Positions 1-11,599 are shown, counted from the stretch's first letter. The stretch is DNA of 64,000 nucleotides from Kutzneria viridogrisea (GCA_014138725.1 JACJID010000007.1:248001-312000); one strand, 5' to 3'. Numbers and translations: made by a program. Notes: generated by a model from the letters alone, not told the origin.

Positions 1-1
1 G

Positions 2-607
2 AGCGCGGTGGCCGCGGGCCGTGAGCTGATGCGGCTGGATCCGTTGCCCCGCATCCTCTCGGTGGACGAACCGGCTGTGGTGGCCACCTTCCCGGCCGAT
101 CCGGCGATCCCGCTCGGCCGGTTCAGCGTGCGCGCGGTGATCGACCGGCCCACCGAGACGGCCGCCCGCGCCGCCGTCACCGCGCACGGCGGGGTCGTCG
201 AGGACGTGCGCGGCAACGGTGCCGCCTACCTGGCCTCGTTGTCGTTCAACCACATCACGCACCGGGCACGCAAGGCCCGGCCGGAGCTGTGCCACCTGCA
301 GATCGCCGGGGACGCCATGATCACCCGCGGCGAGGAGCTGCGCGCGCTGCTGCCGGACACCATGGTGCACCTGGACGGGTTCACCATGGACCGGGCCGAG
401 GGGCCGACCTTCGCGGGCATGCTGCTGTGCCGGTTCGAGAGCGCCGAGAAGCTGTACGCGGGCATCGAGCGGATGCGCGAACTCGGTGTGCAGGTCGACG
501 ACCCGCACACCTGGCTGCTGGGCGGGGACCTGACCGCCACCAGGGCGGCTGCCCGCCGCTTCGATCCGGCCGGCCTGCTCAACCCCGGCAAACTGCCGTC
601 GGAGTAG
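2..607 (+). CDS. FAD-linked oxidoreductase, C-terminal part (truncated by window edge)
   Basis: The reading frame is open from the left edge (codons starting at base 2), so about 202 C-terminal residues are visible and the start lies outside. The tail FDPAGLLNPGKL is the hallmark end of GlcD/PCMH-type FAD-linked oxidases, and the internal FNHITHRARK block resembles the substrate-domain motif (NHTT-like) of that family. Such enzymes oxidise hydroxy acids, alcohols or sugars with bound FAD; the substrate cannot be read here because the FAD-binding half is missing. A GTG at 8 could in principle start a short protein, but the family tail implies a roughly 450-residue enzyme. It ends 40 bases from, and converges on, the UvrA-like gene. 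Confidence 0.75.
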   Translation, partial: SAVAAGRELMRLDPLPRILSVDEPAVVATFPADPAIPLGRFSVRAVIDRPTETAARAAVTAHGGVVEDVRGNGAAYLASLSFNHITHRARKARPELCHLQIAGDAMITRGEELRALLPDTMVHLDGFTMDRAEGPTFAGMLLCRFESAEKLYAGIERMRELGVQVDDPHTWLLGGDLTATRAAARRFDPAGLLNPGKLPSE

Positions 608-647
608 CAGACCGCGAGGTGCGGACCGGCGGGCAGCCGGGCCTGGG

Positions 648-3038
<2,391 letters not shown>

Positions 3039-3120
3039 CGTGTCTCCATGTTGTTGCCAGCTGCCGTCGCGCACCAGCTCGCGGTCGGCAGGTCGTTCAC
3101 TGCGGCGGCGAGGGTCGGTC

Positions 3121-3477
3121 TCATCGGTCCTGGAGCAGCCCGAGGACGTTGCCGTCCGGGTCGGTGAAGGTGGCCACCCGGCGGCCGCCGCCGACCTCGT
3201 GCGCGGGCTCCTGCACGGTGGCACCGGCCGCGGTCACCTCGGCCAGCTTCGCCTCGATGTCGGAGACGTGCCAGTAGGCCACCGGCGAGGTCATGCCCTG
3301 CGGCCCACCGCCCGGGACCAGCCCGATGTGCTGGCCCTCGACATCGAAGCCGACGTAGTAGGGCCCCTCGGCCTGCGGCTGCACACCGAGCAGGGCGGTG
3401 TAGACCGCCTTGGCTGCCGCCAGGTCGGACACGGGGTGCAGCACGGTCTTGATGCCCTGGGTGGAAGAGCCGGTCAT
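3121..3477 (-). CDS. VOC-family (glyoxalase/bleomycin-resistance-like) protein
   Basis: A 118-residue single vicinal-oxygen-chelate fold protein. It opens with a TVLHPVSDLAAAKAVY beta-alpha unit and ends with FTDPDGNVLGLLQ, the classical C-terminal VOC strand. Members bind metals and act as lyases, dioxygenases or drug-binding proteins; this short form cannot be assigned a substrate. The ATG at 3477 is preceded by AGGAG at good spacing, so the longer open frame to 3582 is rejected. It is immediately upstream of the UvrA-like gene on the same strand, an arrangement that suggests a small protection operon, although that is inference. Confidence 0.85.
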   Translation of the reverse strand: MTGSSTQGIKTVLHPVSDLAAAKAVYTALLGVQPQAEGPYYVGFDVEGQHIGLVPGGGPQGMTSPVAYWHVSDIEAKLAEVTAAGATVQEPAHEVGGGRRVATFTDPDGNVLGLLQDR

Positions 3478-3688
3478 GGTCACTCCTGAAGACGAACGGG
3501 AAGCCCCGAGGTGGACGCGCCGGGCTGGTCGGCGGGGCCGACCGCGACCCAGCGCAACCCGGCGCATGTGCATGTCGGTCACACTAGGTGCGGCCCGGCG
3601 GACGCGCTTCTCGATTCCTGATCGGTCTACTCACCCGTTTCGCTACACCCGGCAAACTACGCAGCGTGACCGTTCCCGCACCCACCCC

Positions 3689-3701
3689 TTAACGTCGTTA
3701 A
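3689..3701. promoter_or_regulatory. 13-bp perfect palindrome TTAACGTCGTTAA
   Basis: Six-base arms around one central T lie in the 256-base gap between the VOC start (3477) and the end of the beta-lactamase-like gene (3734). The AT-rich arms stand out in GC-rich DNA and could bind a dimeric repressor of the VOC-UvrA transcript. No regulator is identified. The rest of the gap shows nothing clear beyond a possible TAGTGT -10 element on the minus strand at 3586-3581. Confidence 0.35.
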
Positions 3702-3733
3702 ATTCGCGGAGGTCGAGCAGGAAAGGGACCCGG

Positions 3734-4627
3734 TCACCGTCGCAGCCAGTCCACCGCCCGCTCGGCGGCGAAACCGATGAAGGCGTCCCGCCGCGGAACC
3801 GCCGACCGGACGTCGACGGCCTGGGTGAACACGCCCACCGCGTAACGACCGCCGTCGGGATACTCCACGACGCCGACCTCGTTGCGCACCGAGGGCAGGG
3901 TCCCGGTCTTGCCGCTGACCCGCACCTCGTCGGTGGCGAAGCCCGACCGCAGCCGGTGCGGCCACACCTGTAGTCCCATCCAGCGTCGTACGTCCGCGCA
4001 GGCCGCCGCGGGCGCGGCCTCGTCCCGCCAGATCATGCCGAGCAGCCTGGTGATCTCCGCGGCCGTGGTCCGGCAGGTGTGCTCGGGTCGCAGCGCACGC
4101 AGCTCGGCGAGGCGTTCGGGCGGCAACCCCGCCAGCTGCCGCTCGTCGTCGGCATAGGACTCCCCCAGGTCCTCACCGATGGTGCGCAACAACTCCCCGC
4201 AGTCCTGGGGAACCGATGTGTGCACGAACCCGAGCCGCCCCAGCAGGGACGCGACCGCCGGCTTGCCCACCTTGCCCATGATCAGGTCGGTGGCCACGTT
4301 GTCGCTGATGCCGATCATCAGGACGGCGAGGTCGTACCAGGACATCGTGACCGCGTGCCGGAAGGTCGCCAGTCCATAGGGGCTCGCGGTCGGATGGCCC
4401 GGCGCCACCCTGACCTGCTCGGCGAGGTCCAGTTCGCCCACGGCCCCCTGCCGGGCCAGCTCCAGCGCCACGGGCACCTTGAACACCGAGGCCGTGACCA
4501 CCGGCGTGGTCGCGTCGATGCCTACCTGCCGCGATCCGTCCAGGTCCACGGCGTGCAACTGGACCCGCACACCCACCTCGGTGGCACGGTCGGTGATCGT
4601 CCGGATCAGCTCGGTCTCAGTGACCAT
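3734..4627 (-). CDS. Class A beta-lactamase-like serine hydrolase
   Basis: The 297-residue protein carries the three class A/PBP-fold signatures: S-V-F-K (SxxK, Ser47, Lys50), S-D-N at 108-110 and K-T-G in SGKTGTLPS near the C-terminus. No signal peptide is visible from the ATG at 4627, so it may be cytoplasmic or a non-lactamase esterase/peptidase of the same fold. A true omega-loop Glu is not obvious, so penicillin hydrolysis should not be assumed. It follows the MFS gene by 42 bases on the same strand. With the aminoacylase operon further upstream, a role in amide or peptide metabolism is as plausible as resistance. Confidence 0.85.
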   Translation of the reverse strand: MVTETELIRTITDRATEVGVRVQLHAVDLDGSRQVGIDATTPVVTASVFKVPVALELARQGAVGELDLAEQVRVAPGHPTASPYGLATFRHAVTMSWYDLAVLMIGISDNVATDLIMGKVGKPAVASLLGRLGFVHTSVPQDCGELLRTIGEDLGESYADDERQLAGLPPERLAELRALRPEHTCRTTAAEITRLLGMIWRDEAAPAAACADVRRWMGLQVWPHRLRSGFATDEVRVSGKTGTLPSVRNEVGVVEYPDGGRYAVGVFTQAVDVRSAVPRRDAFIGFAAERAVDWLRR

Positions 4628-4669
4628 GTGGCTGGCCGCTCCCCTCTGGTCGGGTCAAGTGGTTGCGTT

Positions 4670-5959
4670 TCAACTGTTCTCGGCCGGTGCCAGCACCGGC
4701 TTGCCGCCCTGCGCCCCGGGAAAGGTGAACTGCGCGGCGTTCTGCGGGACCCAGAAGGCGATCACGACGGTGAGCAGGGTGGTGCCGATGAGGAAGCCGA
4801 ACGCCGCGCCGTAGGAGAACTTGTCCGCCAGCCACCCCATCGCCACCGGGGCGATGACACCGGCCACCTGGCCGCCGAAGTTCATGACCCCGCTGCCGAC
4901 CCCGATCAGCGCCGGCGGAAGCACCCGGAACGGGAGGCCGAAGATGCACATCATCGCCATGCTGAACACACCGCTGGCCAAGGTCTCGTAGACGGTGAAC
5001 TCCGTTGTGCTGCCGGCGGAAACCATCAGGGCCAGCAGAACCACGGTGGCCGTCGCGATGGACACCAGGTACCACCTGGCCCGGTCGTGGAAGTACCGGT
5101 CGAACAGCCAGCCGCCCAGGATGGTGGTGCCGATGCTGACCAGCATCGGGATGGCGGCCAGCACACCGGTCTGGTCCATCGACAGGTGCCGGTCCTCGAT
5201 CAGGTAGCTGGGCACCCAGGTGACCAGGCCGTAGCCGAGCATGTTCATCACGCAGAACAGCAGGGCGAACTTCCACACGTGCAAGGACTTCAGCACCTGC
5301 GCGCGGGAGATCTCCGGTGTCGGCGCGGCCTCGCGGGGCAGTCGGCTGAGGTGTTCGGGCAGCGCCCTGGGCAGCATCGCCCACATCGCGATGCCGATCA
5401 CCGCACCGCAGCCGGCTATCCAGAAGAAGGTGTGCCGCCAGCCAACGGCCATCAGCAGCGGGCCGACGATCAGCGGCGCGAGACCGGCACCGATCCCGCT
5501 GGCGGACAGCACCACCCCGGTGGCCGTCGCCCGGTTGGCCGGGGTCGTCCGCTCCGATACGGCCTTGAGCGAGGCGGCGGGAAAACAGCCCTGGCAGACT
5601 CCGAACAGGCCACGGATCACCAGCAACATGCCGAAGGAACCGGCCGTCCCGGTCGCCGCGGTGAACACCGACCACAGCACGAGCGTGATCAGCATCGGCC
5701 TGCGGGCGCCGTACCGGTCGGCCAGGAAACCCGCCGGAATCTGGCTGACCATGTAGACCAGGGCGAAAACCGTGACCAGCAGGCCCTGTGCGGTCTTGCC
5801 GAGCCCGAACTCCTGACCGATCGACGGCAGCGCCATGCTGATCGAGAACCGGTCGATGTAGTCGACCGCGTAGGCGAACAGCAGGACGATCATCGTTATC
5901 AGTGCGGTTTTTCTGATTCGCCGCGGTGTCCATGTGACGTCCGCCGTCCCCGCCGTCAT
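4670..5959 (-). CDS. MFS transporter (anion:cation symporter-like)
   Basis: A 429-residue, strongly hydrophobic protein with about 12 predicted membrane helices. The first cytoplasmic loop has the MFS motif LADRYGARRPM, and an early D-Y-I-D-R-F segment is typical of the anion:cation symporter branch that carries organic acids and sugar acids. The ATG at 5959 follows GGAGG with five-base spacing, better than the long open extension to 6127. It lies 195 bases downstream of the PucR regulator and just upstream of the beta-lactamase-like gene, all on the same strand. It could import the substrate of the N-acyl amino-acid operon, but specificity is not readable. Confidence 0.9.
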   Translation of the reverse strand: MTAGTADVTWTPRRIRKTALITMIVLLFAYAVDYIDRFSISMALPSIGQEFGLGKTAQGLLVTVFALVYMVSQIPAGFLADRYGARRPMLITLVLWSVFTAATGTAGSFGMLLVIRGLFGVCQGCFPAASLKAVSERTTPANRATATGVVLSASGIGAGLAPLIVGPLLMAVGWRHTFFWIAGCGAVIGIAMWAMLPRALPEHLSRLPREAAPTPEISRAQVLKSLHVWKFALLFCVMNMLGYGLVTWVPSYLIEDRHLSMDQTGVLAAIPMLVSIGTTILGGWLFDRYFHDRARWYLVSIATATVVLLALMVSAGSTTEFTVYETLASGVFSMAMMCIFGLPFRVLPPALIGVGSGVMNFGGQVAGVIAPVAMGWLADKFSYGAAFGFLIGTTLLTVVIAFWVPQNAAQFTFPGAQGGKPVLAPAENS

Positions 5960-6154
5960 GGCAACCTCCGTGCTGATAGGTTGGCGCGAAAGGTACTTCA
6001 GGCACACACGACGATCGGAAAGCGCCGGACTGCCGTCGCGTTGAGGACTCATTCTGCGCAACCGGCGAATTGGTGAGTTCGTGTGATGCCACGAACCTCT
6101 GGTCGCTTTTCGGGCCGAACCCACCAACCGGAACCTGGCCTGGTGTGGCCGCGC

Positions 6155-7852
6155 TCAGTCCTCGTTCCTCGCCGCTGGCCGCGCACCCCCGGCCGGGGCC
6201 ATGCCGCCAGCCAACAGCCGCAACTGCACCATCGCGGCGAACCGCTCCCCCGGGTTGGTCAGATCCATCTCGCCGACCTCGGCCACTCGCCGCAATCGGT
6301 ACCGGAAGGTGTTGGGGTGCACGAAGGCCATCGCGGACGCGGCGACCACGTCACCGAAGGCGTCCAGCCAGCACCGCAGGGTGTGCACCAACTGGGACTG
6401 GTGCTGGGCGTCGTAGTCGAGCAGCCGCGCGACGGGTCCGGCGACGAGGTCTCCACGCGCGGCGGCGAGGTCGGTGAGTTCCAGCATGAGCGCGTCGATG
6501 TGGACCTCTTCCACGGTGGCGACCCGTCGCGGTCCACCGTTGGTGAGCAGCACCCTCAGCGCCCGGTCGGCGCCCTCGCGGGATCGGCGCAGGCCCGAGC
6601 CGTCAACGGCGAGTGGTCCGATCCCGATCGCCGCGGCCACCCGCTGGCCGGTGCGTTCCAGGAAGGTCGTTGCGATGCGGAGCGACCGGTCGCCGCAGTC
6701 CGCCTGGTTGCCTGGCATCGGCAGAATCCCGTAGGCGAACTCGCCCACGAGTGCGACGGCCGAACGTGGCTGCACCGCGCTCAGGTGCATGGCCAGCGCG
6801 TCCGCGATGCGCTGGCGGTCGGCGATCCGGCGCAGGTCCTGCTCCGGGGAGGGCTCCCCGGTCGAGCCGCCGAGCAGCCCCATGGCGAGCACGATCGCCG
6901 GTTGGCCCAGCAGGCCGAGCCGGGCGATCGCCTCCGGCGCCGCCGCGCCGCCCTCCAGTGCCGTGCTCACGAGCTCGGCCCGCAGCCGCCGTTCCACGTC
7001 GGCGCCCGCGCGCAGCCGGAGCATGTGCAGTGCGACCAGTTTGCTGGCGTCGACGAACGCCTGCGTCCGCTCCTCGGTCAGCGGCCCGTGCACCGCCGCC
7101 CAGATCGAGCCCAGCACCTCGTCCCCGGCACGGACCGCGTGCGCCACCCGCGGCATGACCCCCTCGGTGCCCTGCGACTCCGGCTCGACGTAGACGGGCA
7201 CGTTGTCGCGGTAGAGCCGTTCGAAGACGCCATTTCGTTGCAGGGCCCGGGTGAACCGCTCCGGCACCTGGCGCCCCAGGATGGTCTCCACCCGGCTCTG
7301 GTCGGCCTCGTCCTGGCGGCCGGAGAACGCCAGCACCCGTGAGCTGCGGTCCTCGATGGTCACTGGCGCGTCCAGCAGCGCGGCCACCGCGTTGGCCAAC
7401 GCGAACAGGTCGCCCGAGGGCATGCCGCCCAGCGTCTGGGGCGACACGTCGCCAACGTCCTCCTCGGCGAGCAGGGTCCTGAGCATGGCGGCAACCTGCG
7501 TCCAGGAGGCGCCACGGGCGAGGCCGAGCAGGGCGACGCCGGAGGTGGTCGCGGCCTGCCGGATCTGCGGCGTCGAGGCGAACGGTGCGCGGACCACGAG
7601 CGCCGCGGCGCCGCTCTGGCCGAGTTCGTGCAGGAGCCGGACCACCTCGTCCGGATCGTGCACGCCCACGCCAAGCACGACTGCCCGCGCCGGCAGTTCC
7701 GACTCGTCCACCGGGTCGTGGATCACCACACCGCCGAGGAGCTGCCGCGCGTTGCTGCCGTCGGCGATCGACTCGAGCAGGACCTCCCCGAGGTCCTCGA
7801 GCACTCGGGCCAGACTTGTGTGCGGCTTGCCAGGCACCGGAGTCAGCACCAC
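6155..7852 (-). CDS. PucR/CdaR-family transcriptional regulator
   Basis: A 565-residue activator-type regulator. The N-terminal half resembles a PucR ligand-sensing domain, the middle is GGDEF-like/GAF-like in texture, and residues about 495-555 hold the C-terminal helix-turn-helix typical of the family (LDAFGDVVAASAMAFVH then NTFRYRLRRV). Such proteins control purine, sugar-diacid or amino-acid catabolic genes. It sits between the aminoacylase-acyltransferase-racemase genes and the MFS transporter and probably senses their substrate. The start is GTG 7852 or the adjacent GTG 7849; neither has a convincing ribosome-binding site. A perfect inverted repeat begins 16 bases upstream, a candidate operator. 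Confidence 0.88.
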   Translation of the reverse strand: MVLTPVPGKPHTSLARVLEDLGEVLLESIADGSNARQLLGGVVIHDPVDESELPARAVVLGVGVHDPDEVVRLLHELGQSGAAALVVRAPFASTPQIRQAATTSGVALLGLARGASWTQVAAMLRTLLAEEDVGDVSPQTLGGMPSGDLFALANAVAALLDAPVTIEDRSSRVLAFSGRQDEADQSRVETILGRQVPERFTRALQRNGVFERLYRDNVPVYVEPESQGTEGVMPRVAHAVRAGDEVLGSIWAAVHGPLTEERTQAFVDASKLVALHMLRLRAGADVERRLRAELVSTALEGGAAAPEAIARLGLLGQPAIVLAMGLLGGSTGEPSPEQDLRRIADRQRIADALAMHLSAVQPRSAVALVGEFAYGILPMPGNQADCGDRSLRIATTFLERTGQRVAAAIGIGPLAVDGSGLRRSREGADRALRVLLTNGGPRRVATVEEVHIDALMLELTDLAAARGDLVAGPVARLLDYDAQHQSQLVHTLRCWLDAFGDVVAASAMAFVHPNTFRYRLRRVAEVGEMDLTNPGERFAAMVQLRLLAGGMAPAGGARPAARNED

Positions 7853-7867
7853 CCGACGGTAGGCTCA

Positions 7868-7897
7868 GTCGGGCCGAACCCGTTGGTTCGGCCCGAC
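7868..7897. promoter_or_regulatory. 13-bp perfect inverted repeat with 4-base loop
   Basis: Arms at 7868-7880 and 7885-7897 match perfectly around CGTT. It lies between the racemase stop (7925) and the PucR start (7852), both on the minus strand. It can be a terminator for the racemase operon, although no T-run follows, or an autoregulatory operator for the PucR gene. Confidence 0.5.
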
Positions 7898-7924
7898 CAA
7901 ATCTAGCACCGGATTCGTTCGCGG

Positions 7925-9031
7925 CTACGAACCGATCCACTCCTGTGCCGTGCTGACCTCGTCCAGCAGCTCGGGAATCGGGGTGACGCCGAGGCCGGGT
8001 CCCGTCGGCACGGGCAGGTGACCGGACTCCAGCACGAACGGCTCGGTGATGTCCGTCCGGTAGAACCGGTCGGAGGCCGAGGTGTCGCCGGGGAGCGTGA
8101 ACCCCGGCAGCGAGGCGAGTGCGACATTGGCGGCCCGGCCGAGGCCGGTTTCGAGCATGCCGCCGCACCACACGGGAACCCCGTGCGCCGCACACACGTC
8201 GTGCACCCTTCGCGCCTCCAGGTAGCCGCCGACCCGTCCGGGCTTGATGTTCACGATCCGGCAGGCGCCGAGTGTGATCGCGTCGGCCGCCGAGCGGGCG
8301 GAGACGATGGACTCGTCCAGGCAGATCGGCGTTCGGATGTGCCGGGCCAGTTCCGCGTGACCGAGCACGTCCTCCTCGTCCAGTGGCTGCTCGATCAGCA
8401 GCAGCTCGAACGGGTCCAGGCGGGCCAGTTGGGGCACGTCGGACAGCGTGTAGGCGGTGTTGGCGTCGACCTGGAGCAGCAGGTCGTCCCCGAAGCGCTC
8501 CCGCACCGCGCGTACCGGCGCGACATCCCACCCGGGTTCGATCTTCAGCTTGATGCGCACGTAGCCGGCGTCGAGGTAGCCGCCGACCACGTCGAGCAGT
8601 TGCGGGATCGAGTCCATGATGCCCACCGAGACGCCGCAGGGCACACGGTCGCGGGTGGACCCCAGTGCCGCGCCGAAGGACTGGCCGTGCGTGCGGAGCT
8701 CGGCGTCGAGAACCGCCATCTCCAGTGCGGCTTTCGCCATCCGGTGCCCCTTGTACTTCGCCAGGTGGACCGCGACGGAACTCGCGGTGACCTCCCCGAC
8801 ATGCAGGAGAGCCGGAACCAGGAAACGCCGCAACACGTGCTCGGCGGCGTCGACGTACTCCGAGGAGTAGAGCGGGTCCTGCATCGCGACGCACTCGCCC
8901 CAGCCCTCCGCCCCCGGCGTCACGACGCGGATGAGCAGCACCTCGCGCACGGTCTGCGTGCCGAACGAGGTCCGGAACGGCGCCACCAAAGGCATCCGCA
9001 CACGACGGAGTTCCACACCGCTGAGTTTCAC
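7925..9031 (-). CDS. N-acylamino-acid racemase / o-succinylbenzoate synthase-like enolase
   Basis: Starting at GTG 9031 the protein is 368 residues, the usual length of actinomycete N-acylamino-acid racemases. Enolase-superfamily catalytic residues are all present at the canonical positions: K161-x-K163, D189 (QVDAN), E214 (IEQP), D239 (CLDES) and K263 (NIKPG). The family racemises N-succinyl or N-acetyl amino acids with Mg2+ and often also has o-succinylbenzoate synthase activity for menaquinone. Here the context favours the racemase role: its start overlaps the GNAT stop as GTGA, and a D-aminoacylase lies upstream in the same run. No menaquinone genes are nearby. Confidence 0.95.
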   Translation of the reverse strand: MKLSGVELRRVRMPLVAPFRTSFGTQTVREVLLIRVVTPGAEGWGECVAMQDPLYSSEYVDAAEHVLRRFLVPALLHVGEVTASSVAVHLAKYKGHRMAKAALEMAVLDAELRTHGQSFGAALGSTRDRVPCGVSVGIMDSIPQLLDVVGGYLDAGYVRIKLKIEPGWDVAPVRAVRERFGDDLLLQVDANTAYTLSDVPQLARLDPFELLLIEQPLDEEDVLGHAELARHIRTPICLDESIVSARSAADAITLGACRIVNIKPGRVGGYLEARRVHDVCAAHGVPVWCGGMLETGLGRAANVALASLPGFTLPGDTSASDRFYRTDITEPFVLESGHLPVPTGPGLGVTPIPELLDEVSTAQEWIGS

Positions 9032-9939
9032 CAGGACCGCTCCCTTGAGATCACGTACCAACCGGCACGGTCGAATCCGAGGACCTCGCCCCCTTCGGCC
9101 ATCAGGCCGCCCAACACCTCCCGCAGGGCCATCCGCCACGACCTGCCCTGGGCCGGGTCGGTGCGGCGAAGCGCCTCGATGTCGGGTGGCACGGCGACGA
9201 GCAGGGTGGGGCCGTCTGCCGAGCCGATCACCGGTCGCCCGTCGGAGGCGGCCGACAGGGCCAGCGCCGCACCTCGCTCACGAAGCGCGGCGGCGTCACA
9301 GCGAACCGGTTCACCCCGCGCGGCGGCGCGGACGGGGGAACCGGTGAGCTCCCAGGCGACCATGAGCCGGTCGGTGTCGTCCGATCCGTTGATGCCGTCC
9401 CGCATCGGGCCGTAGAAGTCGGGCAGGTACCGCGCTGGACGGGCGCCCAGCTTCGAGAGGTTGAAGTGGGCGTTGCGCCGCACCAGAGGATCGAAGGTCC
9501 ACGTGATCACGGTGACCTCCTGGGCCAGTGCCCAGGCACGCTGGTGCAGTTTGAGGGCGAAGCCGAGTCCACGCCCGTGCGCCTTCGGCGCCACCCCCGC
9601 GATGTGGCTGTGCAGGCTCCCCTTCGACGGTCGGCCGAAGAACCCGAAGCAGGCACCCAGAAGTTCGTCGCCTTCGTACGCGCCGGTGACGTAGTTGCCC
9701 GCCGCGGTCATCGCCCGAAGCAGTTCCCCGGTCACCGGCGCGCTGCCGGGATCCGTGCGCCAGATCGACTCGAACAGGGTGGCGACCGCGGTCAGGTCGG
9801 CAACCTCGGTCAGTTCCCGGATTTCCACGCCCGCGGCCGAGGCCGCGGTGGTCGCCGCAGTGGTCGCCTCGTCCCGCACGGCCGCGGAAACGAGGTCTGC
9901 CGCACTCGTTGCAAGATCCGTCACAGGACTGTTCGTCAT
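9028..9939 (-). CDS. GNAT-family N-acyltransferase
   Basis: A 303-residue protein with a GNAT acetyl/succinyl-transferase core at about residues 38-190. The acyl-CoA-binding motif appears as VAPKAHGRGLGFALK, and TWTFDPLVRRNAHFNLSKLG follows as in COG3375-type acyltransferases. Proteins of this type are found beside N-succinylamino-acid racemases, where they acylate amino acids so that the racemase can act; that link is established for some bacteria, and its application here is inference. It overlaps the upstream D-aminoacylase stop (ATGA) and the downstream racemase start (GTGA), so the three proteins are probably made in a coupled way. The N-terminal 35 residues are Ala/Thr-rich low complexity. 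Confidence 0.85.
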   Translation of the reverse strand: MTNSPVTDLATSAADLVSAAVRDEATTAATTAASAAGVEIRELTEVADLTAVATLFESIWRTDPGSAPVTGELLRAMTAAGNYVTGAYEGDELLGACFGFFGRPSKGSLHSHIAGVAPKAHGRGLGFALKLHQRAWALAQEVTVITWTFDPLVRRNAHFNLSKLGARPARYLPDFYGPMRDGINGSDDTDRLMVAWELTGSPVRAAARGEPVRCDAAALRERGAALALSAASDGRPVIGSADGPTLLVAVPPDIEALRRTDPAQGRSWRMALREVLGGLMAEGGEVLGFDRAGWYVISRERSW

Positions 9940-11411
9940 CGCGGCTCACCCCGCACCGGCCGACCGGGCAGGGCGTCGGTCCGCAACTGCCCCTCGCTGA
10001 CCACGGGGACACCGGCGACGAACAGGTGCCGGACGCCGACCGAAGGCCTGGTGGGGTCGAAGTAGGTGGCGGCGTCGGTGATGGCGGCAGGATCGAGCAC
10101 GACGATGTCGGCGTCCGCTCCGGCGGCGAGATGTCCCTTGCCGCGTGCGCTCGGCGCCACCCCGTCGAGAACGCGCGCGGGTAGGTAGGAGCACCGGCGG
10201 AACGCTTCCAGCCAGGTCCAGGCACCGCTCTCGCGCACCATCAGGCGCAGCGTCTTGGCGTAGGTGCCCGCGGTGCGGGGATGCGTCCTGCCGCCCGATG
10301 GCAGCGGCCACTCAGTGCTGTCACGACTGCCGTCCTGCCAGTAGACAGGCAGCGCGTCGCTGGCGACGATGGCGTCCGGGAAGGCAAGTGCCCGGTGCAG
10401 CATTCCGCGTTCGTGCGGGTTCTCCTCGTCGAGGAACTCCAGAATGCAGGGTGCTCCCGGATCGCTGTGCCGCACCTGACGCAGGCGAGCCTCGTCCGCG
10501 ATGCGTTCCCCGGATTCGAGCATCACCACGCTTGACGGGGAAAGTCCCTTCATACGCAACCGATCCGGTTCGATGAATGCGGCACCGACCGCCGTGCTGC
10601 CCGCCCCGTACGGATAGGCCTCCACGGTCACCCGAGACCCGGCCGCCCGCGAGCGGTCCAACGCACCGAGCACCCGGTCGATGTGGTGGCCCGAGGTGCT
10701 GTTGACGTGGCAGTGGTGCATCGCGGCCCCCGTCTCGGCCGCGGCGATCGCGATCTCCTCCGAACCGTCGGCCGGGGTGCCGGGGTCCACTTCGACCAGC
10801 TCGCGGACGTGCGTGTACGTGGGGACCCCGGCAACAGCGGCCAACCGCGCGACGGCGAGGAACTCACTGGGGTCGGTGCCGGGCGCATACCCCAGCAGGA
10901 CGCCGATGCCGAGCGCCCCCGCGGCCAGCTCACCGTCCAGTGCGGACAGCCATGTGGCGAGCTCACGTGCTGAGGAGGAGCGTTGCCACGCAAGGTTTCC
11001 GAGCACCGCGAGGCCAGAATCGATATTCGCGTCGGGCTCGATCCCGGCGAGCACCTGCGCTCGGGCGGAACCCCATGAGGCGGAAAACCCGTAGTGCAGC
11101 GGACGGCCCTGCGCGGCGGCCTCGGCGTACGCCCGCTCGATGGGCATCAGGCCGGCTTCCAGGTCGAGTGCGGTCGTGACGCCGTCCATCGCCTGCAACC
11201 GTTGCCCCGCGATCGAGTGCACGTGGCTGTGCAGGTCGATGAACCCTGGACCGACGACAAGGCCCGTCACGTCGAGGACAGTGCACCCCGGCGGCTGGGC
11301 GAGTCCGGCGCCGACGGCGGTGATCACGCCCTCGGACACGAGCACGTCGGCAACCCCGTCGAAACCAGTACCCGGATCGACAACACGTCCACCGCGCAAG
11401 AGCGTCTGCAT
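9936..11411 (-). CDS. D-aminoacylase-like amidohydrolase
   Basis: A 491-residue amidohydrolase of the N-acyl-D-amino-acid deacylase / dihydroorotase-like group. Metal-ligand motifs are HSH (His61, His63 in DLHSHVHS), later histidines in YTHVRE and HCHVNS, and the late aspartate in VASDALP. Such enzymes remove the N-acyl group from D-amino acids. The ATG at 11411 follows GAGGAG, better than the GTG at 11426. It is the first gene of the coupled run aminoacylase-GNAT-racemase. Acylation, racemisation and D-specific deacylation in one operon would net-convert L- to D-amino acids, or run in reverse for D-amino-acid use. Confidence 0.87.
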   Translation of the reverse strand: MQTLLRGGRVVDPGTGFDGVADVLVSEGVITAVGAGLAQPPGCTVLDVTGLVVGPGFIDLHSHVHSIAGQRLQAMDGVTTALDLEAGLMPIERAYAEAAAQGRPLHYGFSASWGSARAQVLAGIEPDANIDSGLAVLGNLAWQRSSSARELATWLSALDGELAAGALGIGVLLGYAPGTDPSEFLAVARLAAVAGVPTYTHVRELVEVDPGTPADGSEEIAIAAAETGAAMHHCHVNSTSGHHIDRVLGALDRSRAAGSRVTVEAYPYGAGSTAVGAAFIEPDRLRMKGLSPSSVVMLESGERIADEARLRQVRHSDPGAPCILEFLDEENPHERGMLHRALAFPDAIVASDALPVYWQDGSRDSTEWPLPSGGRTHPRTAGTYAKTLRLMVRESGAWTWLEAFRRCSYLPARVLDGVAPSARGKGHLAAGADADIVVLDPAAITDAATYFDPTRPSVGVRHLFVAGVPVVSEGQLRTDALPGRPVRGEPR

Positions 11412-11599
11412 GCTTCGTCTCCTCACGAACGCGCCGGTGCCGCGTCCGCAACCCCGCCGATCCCGTTCGAGATCACCCTAGGACCTCTCCCGGGAAGGCC
11501 GTTCGTTCGAGACGACGAATCCGCGACGGTGCGTCCATCCGCCCGGACGAAGCGCACCGTCGGACAAGGCCCCGTACCTGGGCGGGCGCCCGGTTCGGA

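Noticed and set aside
3039-3224. Upstream extension of the UvrA-like protein
   Set aside because: ATG 3038 has a good ribosome-binding site and a natural start; the extension is compositionally odd and overlaps the VOC gene.
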